Source of the DNA: DASSFG01 sp035547915
Lineage (GTDB): Bacteria; Planctomycetota; Planctomycetia; Pirellulales; JAICIG01
Direction of reading: 5' to 3'
DNA length: 6,085 nt
Assembly (NCBI GenBank): GCA_035547915.1
Contig: DASZTS010000075.1
Coordinates: forward strand, 1-6,085
Below, piece after piece: positions 1 to 5,679 of the stretch; positions within the stretch are counted from its first letter, which is position 1, and each line of letters starts with the position of its first letter. Both the position numbers and the translations under genes were made by a program. The notes beneath the pieces are model-generated. The model did not search any database. It had not been told where the DNA came from and worked only from the letters and a program-made list of their open reading frames with translations.

Positions 1-116
1 GTCCCTCGCACTTCCCAGCCCACCTAACTTCCGGTGGAAGCGCCAAAAATTACGCTAACTCTCCGATTGACACGCGCCGGGCGACCTGCTCCGCGCGCAA
101 TTCCCCTTATGCACCC
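1..116. repeat. Right-hand part of a probable dispersed repeat
   Basis: The first 17 bases recur exactly and in the same orientation at 6069-6085. The stretch ends with a 19-base arm (98-116) whose inverse complement occurs at 5946-5964. It also holds a small perfect hairpin, CTTCC (28-32) with GGAAG (36-40) around a 3-base loop. No coding frame here looks real. The simplest reading is that the window begins inside one copy of a dispersed, non-coding repeat and ends inside another copy, or that the window is a circular contig whose ends overlap. The element's full length cannot be seen. Joining the two ends predicts about 240 bp. Confidence 0.55.
98..116 (+). repeat. Inverted-repeat arm (pairs with 5946-5964)
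   Basis: CAATTCCCCTTATGCACCC matches the reverse complement of 5946-5964 at 18 of 19 positions; the mismatch is at base 101. The match stops abruptly on the outer side. It lies just upstream of the promoter at 145-173. It could be the terminal inverted repeat of a MITE-like element. Confidence 0.65.
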
Positions 117-144
117 CAATGTCGCGCCGCTCTGTCCGTTCGCC

Positions 145-173
145 TTGACGATGCTCGGCAGCGCACCTATACT
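145..173 (+). promoter_or_regulatory. Sigma-70-type promoter for the tandem parvulin-like gene
   Basis: TTGACG (145-150; 5 of 6 to the -35 consensus) and TATACT (168-173; 5 of 6 to the -10 consensus) are separated by exactly 17 bases. Transcription would start near 180 and give a leader of roughly 78 bases before the ATG at 258. No other promoter in the window scores as well by eye. No operator-like palindrome overlaps it. Confidence 0.75.
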
Positions 174-235
174 CCCCGCCCCAAGGCTGGCTCACGACTA
201 GCAAAACGAGAGTTGACCCGTTCGACGGGCGAACC

Positions 236-253
236 CGGTTCAGGGAGGAACCG
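236..253 (+). promoter_or_regulatory. Shine-Dalgarno sequence carried in a hairpin loop
   Basis: CGGTTC (236-241) and GAACCG (248-253) form a perfect 6-bp stem around the six-base loop AGGGAG (242-247). The loop contains most of the Shine-Dalgarno sequence GGGAGG (243-248), which sits 9 bases before the ATG at 258. This well-placed site is why 258 is chosen as the start over an in-frame TTG at 213. A second GAACC at 231-235 could compete for the 237-241 strand, so two alternative foldings are possible. That this regulates translation is inference. Confidence 0.6.
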
Positions 254-257
254 CACC

Positions 258-2297
258 ATGTCTGATCGTGATCGCGAATCATCGTGCACCAATCACGGCA
301 AGCTCCGTGTCAGGCTGATCTCAGCGGCCGTCGTGCTGGGCAGTGTCGCCGCCGCCGTGCTCATTCGCCAAGGGTTGGAAACTCCGGCGGCCAACGCCGA
401 GCGACCGGCGAACCGTACCCCCGCCAGGACCGTGGCCAACAAGGCGGCGACCAAGAAGGATGGGGAACGATCTGCCCTGCCGGATGAGCTGACACAGCCC
501 CAACGGCTCCAGGTGTTGGCGGTCGTCAATGGCGAGAAGATCGAGCGGCCCGAATTGGCGCGTCAGTGCCTGCGGCACTTCGGGCAGGACGTGCTCGAAA
601 GCATGATCAACAAACGGCTCATCGCCGCGGAATGCCTGCGCCGCAATATCGGGGTCACCGATGTGGAGGTGAGGGAAGAGATGGACCGCATGGCGCGGCG
701 GTTCAGCATGCCGACCGACCAACTCCTCACCATGCTCCGCGAAGAGCGGCACATCACGCCCGAGCAGTATGCCAAGGAAATCATCTGGCCGACCGTCGCG
801 CTGCGAAAGCTGGCCAGCGACCGGTTGAAGGTATCGGACAAGGATTTTCAAGAAGCCTACGAGATGCTTTACGGCCCGGCCGTGCAGACGAGACTGATCG
901 CCTGCGCCACGCCGACGGAAGCGGCCAGGGTGCGAGCGCTGGCTGTGGCCAACCCGGAAGATTTCGGCAATCTGGCCAAGCAATACTCGATCGACACGGT
1001 CAGCGCCAGCGCGAAGGGGTTGATCCAGCCGATCCATCATCACCAGGGCGATCCGAACATCGAAAAGGCGGCGTTCGCCATGGAGCCCGGTGATATCTCC
1101 GAGGTCGTCACCGTCGGCGATCAGTTCATCTTCCTCAAGTGTGAGGCCCGCCTCGAAGCGCAGAAGGTGGACCGCAAGAAGGTCGAAAAGGTGCTTTTGG
1201 AGAGCATTCGCGACAAGAAGTTGCGCTTGGCCGCGGACTCGATCTTCAAGCAATTGCAGGACAACGCCCAGATCGAAAACATCATGAATGACCCGGCGAA
1301 GAGCCGGAAGCACCCCGGCGTGGCTGCCATCGTCAACGGCGAGACGATCACCGCTCGAGAAGTCGCCGAGGAGGCGATCGAACGGCACGGTATCGAGATG
1401 CTCGATGGGCTCATCAGCCGCCATCTGCTCGAGCAGGCTCTCAAGAAGCGCAAGTTGCAGATCACCGAAGAGGACATGCAGGACGAGATCTCCCGTGCCG
1501 CCGTGAGCATGGGCAAGACGAAGAAGAACGACGAGCCCGATGTCGACGCCTGGCTCAAGGACGTGGTCGAGAACCAGAAGATGCCGCTCGATCTCTATCG
1601 AGACGACGTGGTCTGGCCCAACGTGGGTTTGCGCAAGCTGGCGGGCGACGACATCGAGGTCAGCAAGGAAGACTTGAAGAAGAGCTTCGAGGCCAACTAT
1701 GGACCGCGCGTGCGGTGCCGGGCCATCGTGCTGGCCAACCAGCGCGACGCCCAAAAGATCTGGGACAGCGCTCGTAAGAATCCGAAGGTCGAGCATTTTG
1801 CCGAGTTGGCCAAGGCCTACACGATCGAGCCGGGAGGTAAGGCCAACGAAGGCGAGGTTCCGCCGATCCAACGATACGGCAGCGACCCGGCGTTGGAGGA
1901 CGAAGCCTTCTCGCTCAAGCCCGGCGAGATCTCCAGCATCCTCCAAGTCGGCGACAAGTGGGTCATTCTCTTCTGCGAAGGACGCACCAAGCCGGTGACC
2001 GTCAAATATGCCGATGTCGAAAAGTACATGCGCGACGACATTCGCGACAAGAAGGTGCGGCTGGCCATGGCCCAATGCTTCACGAAGCTACAGGAAGACG
2101 CTCGGATCGAGAACTTCCTGACGGGCAAGGTGCAGGGCGGCGAGAAGGCCAAGGAGTCGTTGGAGGACCTGCGCTACGTGCCGAACGGTGGACTTTTGGC
2201 CCCCGATAACGACGATCCCAAGACGAGCCGCGGTGGTTCCAAGGCTGGTCCGCATGCCAAATCGGCGTCGAAACCGAAGGGTGCTTCTCGCGAATAG
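258..2297 (+). CDS. Membrane-anchored protein with two SurA/parvulin-like (PpiC-type) units
   Basis: The 679-residue product is probably an envelope folding factor related to SurA/PpiC/PrsA-type peptidyl-prolyl isomerases. Residues 1-17 are polar and charged, and 18-36 are hydrophobic (an uncleaved anchor or signal). A low-complexity linker runs to about 80. Two homologous units follow, about 82-343 and 353-624. Each has a SurA_N-like helical part beginning VNGE (residues 90-93 and 359-362), a WP.V.LRKLA motif (177-186 and 453-462), then a parvulin-like part ending in GDQFIFLK (287-294) or GDKWVILF (565-572). The tail after 624 is basic and low-complexity. The units are also alike in DNA: 1205-1220 and 2039-2054 share 16 identical bases. 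The histidines usual on the first and last strands of the parvulin fold are not seen in either unit, so chaperone or scaffold activity may have replaced catalysis (inference). The start is set by the promoter and Shine-Dalgarno sequence. It appears to be transcribed alone. Confidence 0.85.
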   Translation: MSDRDRESSCTNHGKLRVRLISAAVVLGSVAAAVLIRQGLETPAANAERPANRTPARTVANKAATKKDGERSALPDELTQPQRLQVLAVVNGEKIERPELARQCLRHFGQDVLESMINKRLIAAECLRRNIGVTDVEVREEMDRMARRFSMPTDQLLTMLREERHITPEQYAKEIIWPTVALRKLASDRLKVSDKDFQEAYEMLYGPAVQTRLIACATPTEAARVRALAVANPEDFGNLAKQYSIDTVSASAKGLIQPIHHHQGDPNIEKAAFAMEPGDISEVVTVGDQFIFLKCEARLEAQKVDRKKVEKVLLESIRDKKLRLAADSIFKQLQDNAQIENIMNDPAKSRKHPGVAAIVNGETITAREVAEEAIERHGIEMLDGLISRHLLEQALKKRKLQITEEDMQDEISRAAVSMGKTKKNDEPDVDAWLKDVVENQKMPLDLYRDDVVWPNVGLRKLAGDDIEVSKEDLKKSFEANYGPRVRCRAIVLANQRDAQKIWDSARKNPKVEHFAELAKAYTIEPGGKANEGEVPPIQRYGSDPALEDEAFSLKPGEISSILQVGDKWVILFCEGRTKPVTVKYADVEKYMRDDIRDKKVRLAMAQCFTKLQEDARIENFLTGKVQGGEKAKESLEDLRYVPNGGLLAPDNDDPKTSRGGSKAGPHAKSASKPKGASRE

Positions 2298-2309
2298 GGT
2301 CGAAGCGGA

Positions 2310-2335
2310 GTTTCGGGCTGCCCGGGCGGTGAAAC
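2310..2335 (+). terminator. Possible stem-loop behind the parvulin-like gene
   Basis: GTTTC (2310-2314) pairs with GAAAC (2331-2335). The GC-rich interior can form a second small stem, GGG (2315-2317) with CCC (2321-2323). It begins 13 bases after the stop codon. No T-run follows, so it is not a canonical intrinsic terminator. It may stabilise the mRNA end or be chance structure in GC-rich DNA. Confidence 0.25.
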
Positions 2336-2363
2336 GGCGTAGCGCATTCGCGGCCTGTCGGTT

Positions 2364-2391
2364 TTGCCGGCCGGCTCCCGCGGGATAGAAT
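2364..2391 (+). promoter_or_regulatory. Probable sigma-70-type promoter of the DUF1805 gene
   Basis: TTGCCG (2364-2369; 4 of 6) and TAGAAT (2386-2391; 5 of 6) are 16 bases apart. The predicted start of transcription, near 2398, lies after the in-frame ATG at 2390, which overlaps the -10 box. If the promoter is real, that ATG cannot be used and translation begins at the ATG at 2426, behind a leader of about 28 bases without a clear Shine-Dalgarno sequence. Confidence 0.5.
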
Positions 2392-2425
2392 GTACGGAGA
2401 CTTCTCACCGTCCTCCGTCGTCTCT

Positions 2426-2752
2426 ATGTCTGCACCGCTACCTCATGCTGTCCAGCGAACGCTGGAAACTCCGCACGGCCAGGCGGTGGGCGCCAGCTAC
2501 CGTTGGCCCGGCGGTCAATATTGTGCTATCCACACGGCCCGCGGTCTCGTCGGTTGCGGACTGTTCGACGTCCAGGTCGCCTCCGAGTTCGGCATGGTGG
2601 TGGCTATCGCCAAGGGCACGCCGGCCAAGCCGTTGGTCGAGCCGGAGGATCTCTATCAGGCCAAGATCGTCGCCGTGAGCGAGCCCGCGCGGCAACTCGG
2701 CATCGCACCGGGAATGACCGGTAGCGAAGCGCTGGCCAAGTTGCTGCAATAA
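2426..2752 (+). CDS. DUF1805 (YunC-like) family protein of unknown function
   Basis: This is a 108-residue soluble protein with no signal peptide or membrane segment. It matches the layout of the DUF1805 family, of which Bacillus YunC is a member. Family-like stretches are WPGGQYCAIH (27-36), GLVGCGLFDV (40-49), the central VASEFGMVVAIAKG (51-64), and the C-terminal PARQLGI..GMTGSEAL (87-103). About 100 residues is the usual family length, so the gene looks complete. No biochemical role is assigned here. The start at 2426 is preferred because a probable -10 box overlaps the upstream in-frame ATG at 2390, which would add 12 residues (MYGDFSPSSVVS). Neither start has a strong ribosome binding site. 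It points towards lysA on the other strand and seems to be a single-gene unit. Confidence 0.8.
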   Translation: MSAPLPHAVQRTLETPHGQAVGASYRWPGGQYCAIHTARGLVGCGLFDVQVASEFGMVVAIAKGTPAKPLVEPEDLYQAKIVAVSEPARQLGIAPGMTGSEALAKLLQ

Positions 2753-2758
2753 GCGGCC

Positions 2759-2778
2759 GACAGGAAAGCCAACCTGTC
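2759..2778. other. Perfect stem-loop in the convergent spacer
   Basis: GACAGG (2759-2764) and CCTGTC (2773-2778) form a 6-bp stem with an 8-base loop. It starts 7 bases after the DUF1805 stop codon, in the 82-base spacer between two converging genes. On the + strand it is followed by an A-run (2784-2789) and not a T-run, so it does not fit a standard rho-independent terminator. It may still help to end transcription or protect the mRNA 3' end. Confidence 0.4.
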
Positions 2779-2783
2779 ATTCG

Positions 2784-2816
2784 AAAAAAGGGACGCTGCC
2801 GGTCGGTCGTTGGCAA
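2784..2816 (-). terminator. Weak candidate terminator for lysA
   Basis: Read on the - strand downstream of the lysA stop codon, TTGCC (2816-2812) can pair with GGCAG (2800-2796) across an 11-base loop, with one G-T pair. Six T residues follow (2789-2784). The stem is short and 6 bases separate it from the T-run, so efficiency would be low. It is the only hairpin-plus-T-run arrangement I see in the spacer. Confidence 0.3.
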
Positions 2817-2834
2817 CCTCCGCAAACCCACCGA

Positions 2835-4124
2835 CTATAGAATCTTCTCGCCGCGAATCAGGTCTTCGGCGGTTTGACGCTGGCGGACGAGGCTAGGCGT
2901 TCGGTCTCGCACGATCACTTCGGCGGCCAGCGGTTTCGAGTTGTAGTTGGAGCCCATGGCGAATCCATAGGCGCCGGCGTTTTCGATCACCAGCAACTCG
3001 CCGACCTCGGCGGCCGGCAGGCTGCGCGTCGCGACAAAACCACCTTCCGATTGCGTGAAGATGTCGCCCGATTCGCAGAGCGGCCCGCCGATCACCACAT
3101 CGTTCAACGGACGGCGGTCGGCCGACGACGCAGCCGAGCCATCCACTTTCGCGGGCACAATCGACATGGGATGGTAAGCGCCGTACAAGATGGGCCGGGC
3201 GAGATTATTGAAGCCCGCGTCGACGAGATAGAACGTGTTGCCGCCCATGCGTTTGATCGCCCGGATCTCGGTGACCAAGAAGCCGCTCTCGGCCACCAGG
3301 TAGCGGCCGGGCTCGATCTCCAGATGGAGCTGATGCCCGAAGGCATCTTCCAGTCGCTTGCGGGAGGCATCCCAAAGCCGGTAATACACATCGAGGTCGA
3401 CGTAGGTGTCGCCGCGCTTGTAGGGCACGGGCAGCCCGCCGCCGGCGCTGATCGACGTGAGCGAGCGACCCACCTCGCGAGCCAGCCGCTCCATCGCGCC
3501 GCAGACCTGCGAAAGGTGGTCGAGATCGGTCCCCGAGCCGATGTGCAGGTGCAGGCCGACGACGGCCAACCCGTGCTGGTCGGCACGGCGCAGCGCGTCG
3601 GTCAGTTCTTCATGCCAGATGCCGTGCTTCGATTGTTCCCCGCCGGTGTTGGTCTTTTGGCTATGTCCGTGCCCGAATCCGGGGTTGATACGCAGCGTGA
3701 TCGCGCGTCCCGGCGCCCGCTCGCCGAGCTGGTCGATCATGTCGGCTGAGCCACAATTCACGTGTATGCCCTGGCGAACCACCGTATCGAGCGATTCGCG
3801 ATCGAAGATGTCGGCCGTGTAGACCACGGGCGGCGGATCGCCGGTCAGTGGAAAGCCTGCCGCGACCGCCCGAGCCAACTCGCCCGCGCTCACCGCGTCG
3901 ACGAGCACGCCTTGCCGCCGCAGGAGATCGAGGATGGCGATGTTCGAGCAGGCCTTCTGTGCATAGCGGATCGTATCGAAGGCACGGAGATCTTCGACCC
4001 GCTCGAGTATCTTGCCGGCGTCGTAAACGTAGGTCGGCGTGCCGAAGCGGCGCGCCAGCTCGACGACGGGAAAGCCGGCGATTTCTGTGCGGAGATTGGG
4101 GAATTCGGTAGCGGCGCTGGGCAT
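2835..4124 (-). CDS. lysA: Diaminopimelate decarboxylase (last step of lysine synthesis)
   Basis: This cytoplasmic PLP enzyme removes CO2 from meso-diaminopimelate to give L-lysine. The 429 residues fit the family (E. coli LysA is about 420). The N-terminal barrel carries the cofactor lysine in YAQKACSN (54-61; K57). Next come HLHIGSG (192-198), the phosphate-binding SAGGG (226-230) and EPGRYLV (271-277). The C-terminal domain has CESGD (350-354), with the active-site cysteine that acts across the dimer, and ENAGAYGFAM (381-390), with the conserved tyrosine. The AQKACSN form of the lysine motif is the one found in E. coli LysA and differs from the more common YA.KAN form. The ATG at 4124 gives a natural N-terminus but has no good Shine-Dalgarno sequence. 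The gene is convergent with the DUF1805 gene and has only degraded coding sequence upstream, so it is probably expressed alone. No lysine riboswitch-like structure is evident upstream. Confidence 0.95.
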   Translation of the reverse strand: MPSAATEFPNLRTEIAGFPVVELARRFGTPTYVYDAGKILERVEDLRAFDTIRYAQKACSNIAILDLLRRQGVLVDAVSAGELARAVAAGFPLTGDPPPVVYTADIFDRESLDTVVRQGIHVNCGSADMIDQLGERAPGRAITLRINPGFGHGHSQKTNTGGEQSKHGIWHEELTDALRRADQHGLAVVGLHLHIGSGTDLDHLSQVCGAMERLAREVGRSLTSISAGGGLPVPYKRGDTYVDLDVYYRLWDASRKRLEDAFGHQLHLEIEPGRYLVAESGFLVTEIRAIKRMGGNTFYLVDAGFNNLARPILYGAYHPMSIVPAKVDGSAASSADRRPLNDVVIGGPLCESGDIFTQSEGGFVATRSLPAAEVGELLVIENAGAYGFAMGSNYNSKPLAAEVIVRDRTPSLVRQRQTAEDLIRGEKIL

Positions 4125-4213
4125 GGCACATGTGGGGAATTTGGGGATGGAAGCTCCAACCTAACAGGACGTTTGCGAAGCTTCAACCGCACCACTCGCC
4201 AGGCGGTGGGCTC

Positions 4214-4294
4214 ACACCTGGGCCGCACAACCAGATTGGCAGCGCTGGTCTCGTCGTCGAGCGTGACGAAGATATCGGCGCGCGGCGATTCGGC
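4214..4294 (-). pseudogene. Short remnant resembling the OB-fold of error-prone DNA polymerase DnaE2
   Basis: One - strand frame reads FVTLDDETSAANLVV (4270-4226). This closely resembles the conserved F[VML]TLEDETG.AN[LVI]VVWP segment of the OB-fold domain in DnaE2-type polymerase III alpha subunits. About 8 preceding codons (AESPRADI) may also belong to it. An in-frame stop lies just upstream at 4303-4301, and nothing recognisable follows after about 4214, so it cannot be functional. The whole spacer from 4125 to 4375 holds no other gene. The motif match is seen directly in the translation; the origin from dnaE2 is inferred from memory of the family. Confidence 0.45.
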
Positions 4295-4357
4295 ATGAAC
4301 CTAATGATCTGGCTCGCGATCTTGAACCTCGCCAAGCTGAATAACCCGAGCCGTGCG

Positions 4358-4378
4358 TGACGCCAGACGATAGCGTCA
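4358..4378. other. Perfect stem-loop at the end of the delta-60 remnant
   Basis: TGACGC (4358-4363) and GCGTCA (4373-4378) form a 6-bp stem with a 9-base loop. On the - strand the first arm contains the TGA stop codon of the delta-60 fragment. No T-run follows on either strand. It could be a leftover transcript-end structure or a scar at the junction between two gene remnants. Confidence 0.4.
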
Positions 4379-4986
4379 GACCGATGTGACGACCTCGTTG
4401 TGCTTCTTGCCAGACACGACTCCGAATGATGTGTCGAGGGTGCCATCGTCGTTGTAGCGCACCAGCGCGAAATCGGTCGTGGAGGTCGTCTGTGGCTGCG
4501 ACGTCGATCCGCCCACGAGGATCTTTTCCGATGCACCCGAACCGGTCACGGCCACCGACGACGCCTGATTGTTTCCGAAGGGAACCAGCGAGGTTTCGAC
4601 CTGGCCGCCCGTTCCGAAGCTGGCGTCGAGCGTTCCATCGGGGAGGAACGAGCGAGCGCAATATTGGTGCCGCCGCCTGCGTTGGTCGTGGTTCCGGCCA
4701 CGACGATGTTCCCTTTCGGATCGATCGCGACGGCATTCGCCTGGTCGTTACCATTGGCCGTTTGATTCACATAAGTAGAAGTGAAATTGGCGGTGGCGAT
4801 ACCGCCGTTGCCGAAAGAGCTGTCCAGCGTTCCATCCTGATCGTAACGGACGACAACGAAATCGAGCCCTGTACTTGGCGCGCCGGTGCTACCCACCGCC
4901 ACGATCTTTCCGTCCGGTTGGAGTACCATGGCGCGAGCGTCTTCGTTCTGGCCATCAATGTCGGTGATCACCAGCCCATTGGTGCC
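4376..4986 (-). pseudogene. Frameshifted delta-60-repeat (beta-propeller-type) protein fragment
   Basis: Three delta-60 repeats can be read, each ending in a DGTLD.SF-type motif: DQDGTLDSSFG, LPDGTLDASFG and NDDGTLDTSFG. The first also has the QPDGKIVAVG signature (around 4917-4888) and FVVVRYDQDGTLD. Such repeats typically occur in large, often secreted proteins of environmental bacteria. Three defects make this a pseudogene. It has no start codon, signal peptide or earlier repeats: homology begins abruptly near 4986 and the frame closes upstream at 5043. One base is missing at 4647-4648, so IALAR is followed by SSPMER where FLPDGTLD is expected. It ends soon after the third repeat with SGKKHNEVVTSV and TGA at 4378-4376. 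The frameshift alone could be a sequencing error, but the missing N-terminus could not be explained that way. Confidence 0.8.
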
Positions 4987-5052
4987 TATCAGATGGGAAA
5001 GGGCGGGCGGCGATGGCTTGGCATGGCCGGGGCAATCTGTTTAACTCGTCGC

Positions 5053-5679
5053 ATGGATTCCGACGCAATTCCGTGTCTGGTACTGGGTACCGCCAACCGC
5101 AAGAAAGGGCTCGAGTTGGCCGGACTCGTGGCCCCGCTCGGTATCCGCGTGCGTACGCTGGCCGAATTCGAAGGCGTCGCCGAGGTGGCCGAGACGGGCG
5201 ATACGTTCGCGGCCAACGCGGCGCTCAAGGCGACCCAATATGCCACCCAGCTCAACCGCTGGGTGCTCGCCGACGACAGCGGATTGTGCGTCGATGCCTT
5301 GGGCGGACGACCGGGCGTCTATTCGGCACGCTTTGCAGGCGCGACGGCCGGAGACGAGGACAATAATGATCGCCTGCTCGAGGAACTAGCGGGGGTTCCG
5401 CTCGAACGGCGTACGGCGCACTATGTGTGCCACGCTACGTTGGCCGATCCGACGGGAACGATACGGGCCGAAGCCGAGGATTATTGCCACGGACGCATTC
5501 TGCTCGCGCGGCACGGCGGGGGTGGGTTCGGCTACGATCCGCTGTTCGAGATCGTCGAATACCACCGGTCGTTCGGCGAACTCAGTGCCGAGGTGAAGGC
5601 CTGCCTCAGCCATCGCGCCCGGGCCCTGCGGCAGTTGGTGCCCGCCATCGAGCGGTACCTGTCGGCGACGGGATGCTGA
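5053..5679 (+). CDS. rdgB: Non-canonical purine NTP pyrophosphatase (RdgB/HAM1 family)
   Basis: This enzyme hydrolyses dITP, ITP and XTP to the monophosphate plus pyrophosphate, keeping deaminated purines out of DNA and RNA. The 208 residues are close to the usual ~200. Motifs in order: the N-terminal T.N..K loop in GTANRKK (12-18), ETGDTF (47-52) with the acidic residue corresponding to E. coli Glu41, LKA (58-60; Lys59), the catalytic ADDSG (73-77; Asp75 corresponds to E. coli Asp69), GRPGVYSARFAG (85-96), GGFGYDP (157-163) and SHR (186-188). Met at 5053 begins just before the first strand. In-frame ATGs at 5023 and 4993 are possible, and none has a clear Shine-Dalgarno sequence. The open frame continues back to 4426, but that extension is the antisense of the delta-60 remnant and should not be annotated as protein. 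Its start lies only about 70 bases from the remnant's edge, so its promoter may have been rearranged. Confidence 0.93.
   Translation: MDSDAIPCLVLGTANRKKGLELAGLVAPLGIRVRTLAEFEGVAEVAETGDTFAANAALKATQYATQLNRWVLADDSGLCVDALGGRPGVYSARFAGATAGDEDNNDRLLEELAGVPLERRTAHYVCHATLADPTGTIRAEAEDYCHGRILLARHGGGGFGYDPLFEIVEYHRSFGELSAEVKACLSHRARALRQLVPAIERYLSATGC

Noticed and set aside
67..72. Perfect TTGACA -35 box
   Set aside because: No -10-like sequence lies 15-19 bases downstream (the region is GC-rich), and the promoter at 145-173 explains the gene better.
321..2075. 584-codon open frame on the - strand
   Set aside because: It lies entirely inside the parvulin-like gene in antisense, has no family resemblance, and is the kind of stop-free shadow expected opposite a GC-rich gene.
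2874..3749. 291-codon open frame on the + strand
   Set aside because: It is the antisense of lysA, whose identity is certain from many motifs; the antisense protein shows no recognisable domain.
4158..4186. Possible lysA promoter (TTGAAG, 17 bases, TAGGTT on the - strand)
   Set aside because: Only 4 of 6 and 3 of 6 consensus bases match; this level is expected by chance in a spacer of this length.
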